Shown: positions 8,105-16,195 of the stretch, piece after piece | Layout: each line of letters starts with the position of its first letter | Position numbering within the stretch: position 1 is the stretch's first letter | Source: Anaerolineae bacterium | Lineage (GTDB): Bacteria > Chloroflexota > Anaerolineae > Aggregatilineales > Phototrophicaceae | Assembly: GCA_022823945.1 (NCBI GenBank) | Contig: JAJEBK010000018.1 | Location: 26,987 to 90,986 of the forward strand | Direction of reading: 5' to 3' | Length of the DNA: 64,000 nucleotides | Made by a program: the position numbers and the translations under genes | The notes under the pieces: generated by a model | Told to the model about the DNA's origin: nothing | Database searches by the model: none | What the model saw: the letters and a program-made list of their open reading frames with translations, nothing else

Positions 8105-8133
8105 TTGATGAATGCATGGCCATCTGTTATACT
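8105..8133 (+). promoter_or_regulatory. Promoter of the second RelE-like toxin-antitoxin module
   Basis: TTGATG (8105-8110), a 17-base spacer, and TATACT (8128-8133) with a TG extension (TGTTATACT). The antitoxin ATG with GGAG upstream follows at 8162. Confidence 0.6.
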
Positions 8134-8161
8134 AAAGCTTGAAACTGTGCATGGAGATGAC

Positions 8162-8395
8162 ATGGGGTCGAGAACGGATTTGAACACACCTGTCGCCAGC
8201 CGACCCAAGACGCGCCGCGCTGCGCCTGTGCAGGAATGCGCGCTGGATGGGGAAGAGCAGTATCTGGAAGATATCCGCGCCAGCTTGCGAGAAATGCGAG
8301 AGGGCAAGTTGCACGACTCTTTCGAAAGCATCGCGGAGATACGTAAAGAACTTGGCATTCAACCCGACAACAATAAGGCAAACCACCGTATTTAA
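8162..8395 (+). CDS. Antitoxin partner of the second RelE-like toxin
   Basis: 77 residues from ATG 8162 (GGAG six bases upstream); the longer track start at 8075 lies upstream of the promoter and is rejected. A basic, disordered-looking N-terminal part is followed by an acidic helix EEQYLEDIRASLREMREGKLHDSFESIAEIRKELG that resembles the antitoxin at 424-621. It overlaps the toxin gene, as the first module does. Confidence 0.6.
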   Translation: MGSRTDLNTPVASRPKTRRAAPVQECALDGEEQYLEDIRASLREMREGKLHDSFESIAEIRKELGIQPDNNKANHRI

Positions 8396-8696
8396 GTCGC
8401 GCCTCAAGCGACTTGCAAGACGATACCCGGCCGTCCTTGATGTGGTAGAAGACATTACGCATCGTCTTGCGAGGGGCGAGCGACCAGGCAAACTGTATCG
8501 CCGAGTTGGCGCTACAGTCTTTCATGAGAGGCTGCCAAATCCATCCGCCAGGCGTGGGAAAAGCGGCGGATTTCGAATTGCTTACCTGGTGGAAGACGAG
8601 AGTAGCGTCGTTCTATTGGGCATCTGCGCGCGCAACGACTGTCCAGAATTGCAGGAAACGTCCATTCGACGTCTGCTTAGGGAAGAAGGTTACTGA
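8352..8696 (+). CDS. RelE/HigB-like toxin, second copy
   Basis: Homologous to the toxin at 117-458: RLKRLARRYP, ARGERPGKL, and RRGKSGGFRIAYLVED, then a C-terminal helix. The N-terminal 35 residues of the track ORF (from 8247) are an out-of-frame reading of the antitoxin gene. No ATG exists near the start of homology; TTG at 8352 is the best candidate and gives about 114 residues with a 44-base overlap on the antitoxin, comparable to the 35-base overlap in the first module. The exact start is uncertain. Confidence 0.65.
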   Translation: MAFNPTTIRQTTVFKSRLKRLARRYPAVLDVVEDITHRLARGERPGKLYRRVGATVFHERLPNPSARRGKSGGFRIAYLVEDESSVVLLGICARNDCPELQETSIRRLLREEGY

Positions 8697-8734
8697 ACGC
8701 ACCGGGTCTGCCCTTGCGCAGCGGTCTCCTGCGG

Positions 8735-9913
8735 TCAATCCATATGCCGCTGCCAACTGCCTTTGTCCAGGATCTGCTCAATCGCCGCCAGAGCCGCGCG
8801 GATTTCATCATCGCTGTTGTAAAAATGTGGCGCGATGCGGATGCCGGCTTTGGGACGGAAGTCGATCTTGATATCGCGCGCCAGCAGCTCGCAGGAGACC
8901 TCATAAGCATGGGGCGGATTGACCGTGACAGTGCCGGCGCGCTCTTCGGGCAATCGCGGCGAGACGACTTCATATCCCAGCGCATCTGCCAATTCGATAA
9001 CCAAAGCGGTTTGACGCATGGATTTTTCGCGGATGGCAGCGACACCGACCTGGGCGATGATGTCGACGCCGGGTTGTACAGCATGCAGCGAGGCAATGCC
9101 CGGCGTGCCATTCATCAGCCGATAACTGTCTTCGCGCAGGTCTAGCCCCTCCACATCAAAGTCGAATGGCGCGCGACTGGCGAACCAGCCGGTCACTTTG
9201 GGCTTCAAGCCGGGCAGCAGGTCGGGACGCACATACATAAACACGCCGCCAGGTCCGCCACAGAGCCACTTCAGGGTGCCGCCGATGTAATAGTCGACAT
9301 CCCACGCGGCGACATCCACCGGGATGACCCCCACGCTGTGATAGCCATTGAACAACGTTTGCGCGCCGACTCGATGCGCCTTTGCCGTGATTTCCTTCGC
9401 CGGCATGATAAACGCGCTGCGAAAGCACACATGCGAAACGCTGACCAGCCGCGTGCGCTCGTCAATCGCAGCCAGCAGCTCGTCGATATCGATGCTTACG
9501 CCATCGCGCGATTCGATCATCTGCACTTCGATATGTGGCGGCAGCCAACTGCGCAAGGCATAGACATCGCTGGGAAAGTCGAGGTTGGTGATGACAACTT
9601 TGTCGCGTTTCGTGTCGCTATAGTCCAGCGCGCCCAACAAGATACTGTTGGCTATGCTGGCATTTTGGTGCATCAGCACCGTGCCCGGTGCCGCGCCCAT
9701 CAAAGGGGCGATCTTGTCACCGACGGTCTGGGGCAACTCGAACCAGCCGCAGCCCCAAGCCGAAACGCCTTGCCCCGCCCAGGTATCGGCATACTGCTGC
9801 AAGCTGGCATAGACGCCGCGCGGCATGGCACCCAGCGAATTGCTGATGAGGTAATTGCAGCGCTCCAGGATCGGGAATTCGCCGCGCCATTCTAGCAAGC
9901 TGTCTGTGGTCAT
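8735..9913 (-). CDS. Class V aminotransferase-fold PLP enzyme (kynureninase-like)
   Basis: 392 residues of fold-type I, class V. The PLP lysine lies in GGTLKWLCGGPGGVFMYV; upstream is FNGYHSVGVIPVDV, where kynureninases and cysteine desulfurases normally have Asp (D-x-x-H/Q) contacting the PLP ring nitrogen. Here that position is Asn. The C-terminal GIRIAPHFYNSDDEI is typical. Reaction unknown: kynureninase, desulfurase or lyase are possible. It stands alone between the toxin module and the GT2 gene on the same strand. Confidence 0.75.
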   Translation of the reverse strand: MTTDSLLEWRGEFPILERCNYLISNSLGAMPRGVYASLQQYADTWAGQGVSAWGCGWFELPQTVGDKIAPLMGAAPGTVLMHQNASIANSILLGALDYSDTKRDKVVITNLDFPSDVYALRSWLPPHIEVQMIESRDGVSIDIDELLAAIDERTRLVSVSHVCFRSAFIMPAKEITAKAHRVGAQTLFNGYHSVGVIPVDVAAWDVDYYIGGTLKWLCGGPGGVFMYVRPDLLPGLKPKVTGWFASRAPFDFDVEGLDLREDSYRLMNGTPGIASLHAVQPGVDIIAQVGVAAIREKSMRQTALVIELADALGYEVVSPRLPEERAGTVTVNPPHAYEVSCELLARDIKIDFRPKAGIRIAPHFYNSDDEIRAALAAIEQILDKGSWQRHMD

Positions 9914-9938
9914 GCTGTCCTCATTCTCGTATAGGTGG

Positions 9939-10901
9939 CTAGCGGGGAAAGAGGGCTCTGCGCATCTGCGACAGCCGCTGCAAACGATAAGGCATCGTTC
10001 GTTCGAGGCGGCGCTGCATTTCTGCTGTCAGCAGCGCTTTATCCTGCGGCGCGACCAGCGATTTGGCGATTAAAGCGTCAATTAACCGTTCCATATCGCG
10101 CCTGGCAACCCTGCGCTCTGCCCAGCCGAGTTTCTGCCCCTTGGCAATGCGCTGCAAGCGGTCGAGGCTGGCTGCTGGCGCTTCGCCCCATAGGTCGCGC
10201 AATATACGCGCTTTGACTTCGTCGGCCTGGGCTTGGTGCAGCGGGACCTGGCTGCGTGTGACGCTGTGCGAACTTTCATGGCGGCGGTAGCGATAGAGGT
10301 TTTCGGGCAAGTTGGCGAATTGTATGCTCGTCTGTTTGAGCATGCGCCAGGGCAGTTCCCGCTCTTCGCCGGAACGTCTGCCTGCTTCGTAACCACCAAC
10401 CGCCTGTAGCAGTTCACGGCGAAACATGACTGTGGTGTAGATAAAGCTCACGCCGCCCAGCATATCGAATAGGATGAGGGCATGCTGCTGTGGCAGGGCG
10501 AATCGGTAGAGCACTTGCGACAAGTCTTTGTTGGCCAACTCGCCCTCTGTGCCAACGGCGCCGATTTCGGGATGCGCCTCCAGGAATGCGACCTGCTTCT
10601 CGAGTCGCTGTGGCAGGCTGATATCATCACAGTCCATAAAGGTGATGTAGTCGCCCGCCGCGGCGTGGATGCCATGATTGCGGGCGTCTGCCATGCCCAT
10701 GTTATGCCCCAGCTGCAACAAGCGAATGCGTTCATCGCGCTGCTGGCAGTCTTGTACGATCTGCGCCGAAGCGTCTTGCGAGCCATCATCGACGATCAGA
10801 AATTCAAAGTCGGTCAGGGTCTGCGTCAAGATGCTGGCGATGGCTTCGCTGAGGTAGGCCTCGCCGTTGTATACCGCCATGACGACGCTGACTTTGGGCA
10901 T
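9939..10901 (-). CDS. Family 2 glycosyltransferase
   Basis: 320 residues. The GT-A fold begins at the N-terminus with VSVVMAVYNGEAYLSEAIASI, then LIVDDGSQDAS, and the DxD-like metal motif FMDCDDISLPQRLE. The C-terminal third is basic and helical with many Arg residues (WRMLKQ, RRVARRDMERL), without membrane segments. It transfers a nucleotide-activated sugar to an unknown acceptor, likely in envelope polysaccharide synthesis. The gene is 25 bases downstream of the PLP enzyme's upstream end, so they may form a short operon. Confidence 0.85.
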   Translation of the reverse strand: MPKVSVVMAVYNGEAYLSEAIASILTQTLTDFEFLIVDDGSQDASAQIVQDCQQRDERIRLLQLGHNMGMADARNHGIHAAAGDYITFMDCDDISLPQRLEKQVAFLEAHPEIGAVGTEGELANKDLSQVLYRFALPQQHALILFDMLGGVSFIYTTVMFRRELLQAVGGYEAGRRSGEERELPWRMLKQTSIQFANLPENLYRYRRHESSHSVTRSQVPLHQAQADEVKARILRDLWGEAPAASLDRLQRIAKGQKLGWAERRVARRDMERLIDALIAKSLVAPQDKALLTAEMQRRLERTMPYRLQRLSQMRRALFPR

Positions 10902-10937
10902 GGATAGTTTGTCTCGAGCGCTGCCTGGTCGAGCGCG

Positions 10938-10946
10938 AGTATACCA
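10938..10946 (-). promoter_or_regulatory. Extended -10 promoter for the GT2 gene
   Basis: Minus-strand TGG TATACT about 37 bases before the GT2 ATG at 10901. No -35 consensus is visible. Confidence 0.45.
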
Positions 10947-10952
10947 TAGATA

Positions 10953-11030
10953 CCCCCTCGGTCCCCCGACGGGACAGGGGGAGGCAGATTTTGGCTACCC
11001 TCTCCGTCCTGACGGGGAGGGGTAGGGGGC
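10953..11030. repeat. GC-rich hairpin repeat, intergenic copy
   Basis: Two imperfect hairpin units: CCCCCTCGGTCCCCCGACG with CAGGGGGAGG, then ACCCTCTCCGTCCTGACGG with GGAGGGGTAGGGGG. The same family is found at 18278, 43251, 45727, 52416, 53369, 57184 and 63737. It occupies the divergent GT2/DUF1801 intergenic region. Confidence 0.65.
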
Positions 11031-11095
11031 CTGGCGTTGACTCGGCGGCGGACGGTGGCTACTATTTGCTGCATTGACGGCGAGAGGCAAAAGCG

Positions 11096-11497
11096 ATGAC
11101 CGAGCCAAACATCAACACTGTCGGCGGCAATGGCAGCTTCCAGGAGGTGATCGCCAATTCTTCACCAGAGATTCAGTCCATGGCGCACGCTGCCCGCGCG
11201 CTGCTGGCGGATGTCATGCCGGGCATCACCGAGGTGCCCTGGGCGCGCCAGAAGATCGCTGGTTATGGCGTCGGTCCGAAAAAAATGTCGCAGCATTTTT
11301 GTTATATCGCGCCATTTAAGCGGCATCTCAACCTGGGCTTCATGTATGGCGCGCATTTGCCCGACCCCGAGAATCTGCTGGAAGGCAAAGGCACGGACCT
11401 GCGGCATATCAAAATCCGCCGGGCTGACGACCTGCATAAGCCCGCCGTGCGTGAACTGATCCTGCAGGCGAGCCAATATCTGCCGAAACTGAAGTGA
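11096..11497 (+). CDS. DUF1801-family protein
   Basis: 133 residues. The order of motifs (EVPWARQKIAGYGV, MSQHFCYIAPFKRHLNLGFMYGAHLPDP, RHIKIRRADDLHKPAVRELILQA) matches the DUF1801 (YdhG-like) fold, a small alpha/beta protein of unknown function. GAGAGG precedes the ATG. No operon partners. Confidence 0.7.
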   Translation: MTEPNINTVGGNGSFQEVIANSSPEIQSMAHAARALLADVMPGITEVPWARQKIAGYGVGPKKMSQHFCYIAPFKRHLNLGFMYGAHLPDPENLLEGKGTDLRHIKIRRADDLHKPAVRELILQASQYLPKLK

Positions 11498-11518
11498 GTT
11501 TGCTGCGCCTGCTGTGAG

Positions 11519-11947
11519 CTAGCTGGGCAAGGTACCGACTCGGTCGCTGTCGAGCTTTTCTTCGATATTCTTCACCTGCACCTGCAGCACACGAACATCG
11601 CCCTGCAAGTCCTTGACGGAGTTGTTCAGGTCATTAACACGCTCTGTCAATGCGGCGATGTCGGACTTGGACTCGATCCTGTTGGCTTCCATACTGTCAC
11701 TATTGCCTTGGATGCCAGCATACAATTCAGCGCGCGTGGCGTCTATCTTGTCACTGTTGTCTTTGATGCCGGCATATAGTTCAGCGCGTGTGGCGTCTAT
11801 CTTGTCGCTGTTGCCTTTGATGTCGGACTTCAACTCCAGGCGTGTGGCATCAATCTTTGTGTCAAGCGACCGATAGTGATAGACAATGGTCAGAATTACT
11901 GCTACGACACTGCCGATAGTAACTAGAATCTCGGCGGACACTTGCAC
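11519..11947 (-). CDS. Single-span membrane protein with an 18-residue coiled-coil repeat
   Basis: 142 residues starting at GTG with AAGGGG upstream. One N-terminal membrane helix (ILVTIGSVVAVILTIVYHY) is followed by about four repeats of an 18-residue unit (DKIDATRAELYAGIKDNS), two of them nearly identical at the DNA level, and then a heptad-rich helix (LTERVNDLNNSVKDLQGDVRVLQVQVKNIEEKL). It probably forms a membrane-anchored coiled coil. Function unknown. The gene at 31938-32312 has the same architecture but a different repeat. Confidence 0.6.
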   Translation of the reverse strand: MQVSAEILVTIGSVVAVILTIVYHYRSLDTKIDATRLELKSDIKGNSDKIDATRAELYAGIKDNSDKIDATRAELYAGIQGNSDSMEANRIESKSDIAALTERVNDLNNSVKDLQGDVRVLQVQVKNIEEKLDSDRVGTLPS

Positions 11948-12034
11948 AGCTTCTTCCCCTTCTCGTCAACCTGTGCCGAACTCTCCTCTTAGCGTACCTC
12001 GCCGCGCGCAGTCGGTCAAATTGCGGAGGTCTTT

Positions 12035-12961
12035 TCAGCTCTTCAGCCCGCGGATCTTGCCGAACATATCGCGGAAGACCGGGTCGCGATGGATGAAGCT
12101 CGCCACGCGCACAAGCTGCCGGCTGCGATCGACACTCCAGGTGACCTGGTCGGTCAGCAGCGGACTGTTCGTCAGTTCGCTGGGCACCCACTCGGCGTTG
12201 ATGAGCCAGGCAATAGTCGAAATATCCCATATCACGCTGGATGCCGCGAAGACTTCAGGGCGGTATTCGGCGAAGATCTGGCACAAGTAATCGCCCACTG
12301 CGCTCGTGCCACCGATGCTCGCGCGCAACTCTGGCAAAGTTGTCAGCAAGTGCGAGCTGACGCCCAGGCAGGGCACGATGACAAGAGGCACGCCGCTGTC
12401 CAGCACGACTTGCGCCGCCGGCACATCCTGCGCCAGGTTGAATTCGCGCGTATGCCCCCAGTGCAATGCGTGCCCAGCCAGCCAGACCACCACAATCTTG
12501 CTGATGATCTCGGGCGCAAGCAGCAGCGCCGAAGCCACATTGGTGATCGCGCCGATGGCAACGACATAGAGGGGATCGTCGTCTGGGCTGGCAAGCGCTT
12601 TGTCGATCAGGTTGCGGACGGCGACGCTATCGACTGGCTCGCGACCAGCGCCCAGATACGACTCCGCGCCTCGGTAGGCAAAGCCATCGGCAGCGATGCT
12701 CAAAAATTCCAGCAGGCGCAGAATCTCGTCATAACTCTTCTGCATCCCATCGCCAGGCGACTCGGAGCGGCTGTTGTGAAATGGCGCGGCATATACCGCT
12801 TCGACCGACAGCTGCTGTGGCGAAAGCAGCGCATATACAAGGGCGAATTGGTCGTCAATCTCGTTGTAAGTATCCGTATCCAGCACCATGCGCACTTTGT
12901 CGCGCGGTGGCTGCAAACGTTCCAGGCGGAAGGCATCGCTCAAGGTGGGAAAAATCATCAT
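12035..12961 (-). CDS. Inosine-uridine-type nucleoside hydrolase
   Basis: About 308 residues. The metal-binding loop is DTDTYNEIDDQFAL, a variant of DTDPGxDD. Other landmarks are AIGAITNVASALLL, a REFNLAQDVPAAQVVLDSG segment and VIWDISTIAWLIN near the C-terminus, where the final metal ligand Asp is kept. It would cleave the N-glycosidic bond of ribonucleosides in the cytoplasm. The start at ATG 12961 follows AAGGACAG; the track start at 13003 is too long. It lies just downstream of three binding-protein genes on the same strand. Confidence 0.82.
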   Translation of the reverse strand: MMIFPTLSDAFRLERLQPPRDKVRMVLDTDTYNEIDDQFALVYALLSPQQLSVEAVYAAPFHNSRSESPGDGMQKSYDEILRLLEFLSIAADGFAYRGAESYLGAGREPVDSVAVRNLIDKALASPDDDPLYVVAIGAITNVASALLLAPEIISKIVVVWLAGHALHWGHTREFNLAQDVPAAQVVLDSGVPLVIVPCLGVSSHLLTTLPELRASIGGTSAVGDYLCQIFAEYRPEVFAASSVIWDISTIAWLINAEWVPSELTNSPLLTDQVTWSVDRSRQLVRVASFIHRDPVFRDMFGKIRGLKS

Positions 12962-13055
12962 CTGTCCTTGCCATTGTTGGCGTAAATAAATGCGAGCGGT
13001 CATTTTACCCGCCCGTTGCGGGGATTATACCGTTTGCGCGTTGGGGTGGCCAGAT

Positions 13056-14393
13056 TCAGGGCGTCGTGCCTGGCTGGATATAGGCGGTGCCATGCGTCTG
13101 ATAGACCGGCGGATAGATTACCGCAGCATCCAGCGCGCTCTGACCTTGCTCGAAGTATTGCATCACAGTCACAATCGGGGCGGGCCATTGATGCCACATG
13201 AAAGCGGGTATGTCCGATGGAAGGTCGGGGTTGTGGCTGCCATAATCAAAGAAATAGCGCCCTTGGGACAATTCCACATCTGATGTTTCCAGGGCGGCGA
13301 CAATGGCCTCGGGGTCGGTGAAAGTGCCGGCGCGCTCAATGGCATTCGCCAGCAGCAGCACGCTGTCATAGGGTTCCATGGCGAAGCTGGGCGCGGTATC
13401 ATCCCAGTATGCTTCATACTTTCGATTGAGTTCGGTGCCCATCACGCTGAATAGAGAGGGGATGACGCCGGTGCGATTGAAGGCGCAGTAATTGCCATCT
13501 TCGACGCTATCCCAAAACTGCGTCGATTGCTCGGCGTCATAGCCGGCGATGCAAATCGTGTCCTGGCTGGGCGCGATGCCCAGTTCCGCCATTTGCTGGT
13601 TGAGGTTGAGCGCGGTATCGCCGGTGATGATGATATGGATGGCGTCAGCCGGCTCCGGGCGCGATTCAATGCGGCTGAGAATAGGGACGAAATCTTCGGT
13701 GCCCAGTTCGATATTGAATTGCTCGACCGCGATGCCAGCCGCCTGCAGCCGCGCTTTCTCGTCAGCCGCGGCCGGTTGCCCAAAGTCAGTATTCTCCGCC
13801 ATGATGATCACATCGTCAACGCCCAGCGAAATGAGCCAATCGGCGACCACCGCGCCCACCATCGACCAGGCGGGCGAGATGCGGAAGATATAATCTGTCC
13901 CGTCATTGATGCGCGGCGGCCGCCCGTCGAATTCGCTGATGCCATTGGCAGTGACATTGTCGTTCCAAGGACCCGCCCAGACTGTCGGGATGTGGTTTTC
14001 TTGCAAGATGCCCATCGCCGCCAGCGCCACCGCGCTATGGAAGCCAGCGACCGCACCGTGAATGCCTTCATCGAATATAAACCGTTCCGCCACCGACTGC
14101 CCGCGTTCGGAGATGCCTTCGGTATCCCCGGTGATGATCTCCAGCCGATAATCAACGCCGTTGATGTTGATTCCGCATTCGGCGTTGATGTCTTCGGCTG
14201 CTTGCTTAACCGCCCAGTCAATGACGACTCCGGCCACCACCGCTCCGGGCGCGGATAGCGGCGCGAAGGCACCAAACTTTATCGTCTCATCGGCGAATTC
14301 ACATTGGCTTTCGGCGCGGGCAAGACTCAAATTCGCCATTAGCGCTGTGAGAAACAACAGGAACAGCGCACAGGCTGGCGGTTTATGGATCAT
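13056..14393 (-). CDS. Periplasmic/extracytoplasmic binding protein, LivJ-like (copy 1)
   Basis: About 445 residues. A Sec signal (hydrophobic core ACALFLLFLTALMANLSLARA) precedes a type I periplasmic binding fold (Peripla_BP_6): FGAFAPLSAPG, AAEDINAECGI, HSAVALAAMG, VIIMAENTDFGQPAA, and PYDSVLLLANAIERAG. Four Cys (SQCEF, AECGI, DTICI, NYCAF) are conserved in all three paralogs and may form disulfides. No lipobox. It would bind an amino acid, amide or other small solute. No permease or ATPase is nearby. ATG 14393 follows AAGGGC. The last ~125 bases are almost identical to copy 2. Confidence 0.85.
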   Translation of the reverse strand: MIHKPPACALFLLFLTALMANLSLARAESQCEFADETIKFGAFAPLSAPGAVVAGVVIDWAVKQAAEDINAECGININGVDYRLEIITGDTEGISERGQSVAERFIFDEGIHGAVAGFHSAVALAAMGILQENHIPTVWAGPWNDNVTANGISEFDGRPPRINDGTDYIFRISPAWSMVGAVVADWLISLGVDDVIIMAENTDFGQPAAADEKARLQAAGIAVEQFNIELGTEDFVPILSRIESRPEPADAIHIIITGDTALNLNQQMAELGIAPSQDTICIAGYDAEQSTQFWDSVEDGNYCAFNRTGVIPSLFSVMGTELNRKYEAYWDDTAPSFAMEPYDSVLLLANAIERAGTFTDPEAIVAALETSDVELSQGRYFFDYGSHNPDLPSDIPAFMWHQWPAPIVTVMQYFEQGQSALDAAVIYPPVYQTHGTAYIQPGTTP

Positions 14394-14522
14394 GCCCTTG
14401 CCACTCGATTCCATAAGAAGCTCCGCTGCATGCAAACGGCTATCAGCATATCACTCACGGAGCTTCTCGCGTATTGATAGCAAGCCAGAAACTCGTTGCC
14501 GCTGGCGCAAATCCCCCGATCG

Positions 14523-15854
14523 TCAAGGCGATGCGCCTGGCTGGATATAGGCGGTGCCATGTGTCTGATAGACCGGCGGATAGATTACCGCTGCATCCAG
14601 CGCGCTCTGATCTTGCTCGAAGTATTGCACGACTGTCACAATCGGGTCGGGCCATTGATGCCACAGGTAGGTCGGTTCGCCTTCGGGCAAGTCTGGATTG
14701 TGGCTGCCATAGTCGAAGTAATAGCGTCCCTGCGCCAACTCGATGTCGATAGTCTCCAGCGCGGCAACGATGGCGGCCGCGTCGTTGAAGCTGTCGGCGG
14801 CATCCATCGCCTTGGCCATCAGCCATACGCTATCATAAGGCTCTAGCGCATAGCTGGGGGCGACGCCGCCCCACTCGGCTGTATAGCGGTCATTCACATC
14901 GTGCGCGATATCGCCGAAGAGCGCGGGCGTGGCACCGACACGGGTGAAAGCGCAGTAGTTGCCATCGGGCACAGCCGCCCAAAACTGCGTCGAATCGCCG
15001 GCGAAGCTTTCGGCGACGCAGATGGTATCGGCGCTGGGCGCAATGCCTAGCTCAGCCATCTGCTGCACCAGGTTGAAGCCGGTCTCGCCTGTAACCAGCA
15101 CACGAATGGCATCCGTCGGTTCGGCGCGCGCCAAAACGCGGTTGAGCACAGGCACAAAGTCTTCTGTGCCCAGCTCGAAGCTGTACTGCTCGACTGTCAC
15201 GCCGGCCGCTTCCAAGAGGGCTGCTTCATCGGCCGCGGCCGGGATGCCATAATCGGTGTTCTCCGTCATGATGATGACATCATCCAGGCCAAGCTCGATG
15301 AACCAGTTCGCAGCCACCGCCGCCACCATGGAATTGGCTGGCGAGGTGCGGAAGATATAGTCGACGCCGTCTTCTACCCGTGGCGCCCGGCCATCAAATT
15401 CGATGATGCCGTTGGCGGTGATGTTGTCATTCCAGGGTCCGGCGAAGAGCGTGGGGATGGAGTTTTCCTGCGTCACCAGCATCGTTGCCAGCGCCACCGC
15501 GCTATGGTAGCCGCCGACAACGCCATGCACGCCATCTTCAAAGATCCAGCGCTCGGCCAGAGCCTGTCCGCGCTCAGAGATGCCTTCGCTGTCGCCAGTC
15601 AGCACTTCTATGCGGTGGTTGACGCCAGCAATATCGATCCCGCAATCGGCGTTGATATCGGCTGCCGCCTGCTGATAGGACCAGTCGATGATGACGCCGG
15701 CACCGGTCGCTCCTGGTGGCGAAAGCGGCGCGATGCCACCCAGACGGATGGTCTCCTCGGCGAATTCGCAGTGCGAGTCGGCGTATGCGGCTGGCAGAAC
15801 GAGCGAAAACAGAACAAGCAGCATTGCCAAAAAAGTGATTTTGTAGCGCATCAT
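14523..15854 (-). CDS. Periplasmic/extracytoplasmic binding protein, LivJ-like (copy 2)
   Basis: 443 residues, same domain order as copy 1: Sec signal ending near PAAYADS, then LGGIAPLSPPGATGAG, QQAAADINADCGI, HSAVALATMLV, VIIMTENTDYGIPAA, PYDSVWLMAKAMDAAD and the shared ending YPPVYQTHGTAYIQPG. AGGAGG lies five bases before the ATG, and a TTGACT/TACACT promoter with a flanking dyad is upstream. It may be cotranscribed with copy 1, 129 bases downstream. Ligand unknown. Confidence 0.85.
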   Translation of the reverse strand: MMRYKITFLAMLLVLFSLVLPAAYADSHCEFAEETIRLGGIAPLSPPGATGAGVIIDWSYQQAAADINADCGIDIAGVNHRIEVLTGDSEGISERGQALAERWIFEDGVHGVVGGYHSAVALATMLVTQENSIPTLFAGPWNDNITANGIIEFDGRAPRVEDGVDYIFRTSPANSMVAAVAANWFIELGLDDVIIMTENTDYGIPAAADEAALLEAAGVTVEQYSFELGTEDFVPVLNRVLARAEPTDAIRVLVTGETGFNLVQQMAELGIAPSADTICVAESFAGDSTQFWAAVPDGNYCAFTRVGATPALFGDIAHDVNDRYTAEWGGVAPSYALEPYDSVWLMAKAMDAADSFNDAAAIVAALETIDIELAQGRYYFDYGSHNPDLPEGEPTYLWHQWPDPIVTVVQYFEQDQSALDAAVIYPPVYQTHGTAYIQPGASP

Positions 15855-15876
15855 ACTTTCCTCCTCATTGCATAGG

Positions 15877-15924
15877 CAATTTATCCTAATTAACAGTGTA
15901 CGATAAATTGAGCCAGGGAGTCAA
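15877..15924 (-). promoter_or_regulatory. Promoter and candidate operator for binding-protein copy 2
   Basis: On the minus strand: TTGACT (15919-15924), an 18-base spacer, and TACACT (15895-15900). The -10 region is flanked by a perfect 9-bp inverted repeat, CAATTTATC (15877-15885) and GATAAATTG (15902-15910), 16 bases apart. A repressor dimer bound there would cover the -10. Confidence 0.55.
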
Positions 15925-15999
15925 GCAAGTGCGCAACCCGGCCAGTGCAATCGCATCAAAATGAAAGCTCGCGCGTATTCTGCTTCATCGGACTTATCG

Positions 16000-16125
16000 A
16001 GGGGTCTTTTAGGGCGAGTCACCGCCTCGCCCCTACTTGCCGTCTGGGAATCTCTGTGAAACCAACCAATGTATTGCAACAATCAAATGGAATCGCGTAG
16101 GGGCGACTCTTGAGTCGCCCAAACG
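16000..16125. repeat. GGGCGA palindromic repeats between binding-protein genes
   Basis: The 340-base gap between copies 2 and 3 has no ORF. It holds GGGCGAGTCACCGCCTCGCCCC and, 80 bases on, a perfect hairpin GGGCGACTCTTGAGTCGCCC (16102-16121). Similar GTAGGGGCGA motifs recur near 43295 and 57210. It may act as a transcription end for copy 3 on the other side or simply be a dispersed repeat. Confidence 0.5.
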
Positions 16126-16195
16126 AACCATTGTGGTGTTGTGGGCGAGACAAGCAGCACCCTACCTTTGGATGAGATCCTGGCGCATCCGGGTC

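Noticed and set aside
11519-11947. Tandem DNA repeat considered as a CRISPR array
   Set aside because: The units are coding, contiguous and without spacers.
15947-15963. 17-mer GCAATCGCATCAAAATG repeated at 31858-31874
   Set aside because: Only two copies, no structure or consistent position relative to genes.
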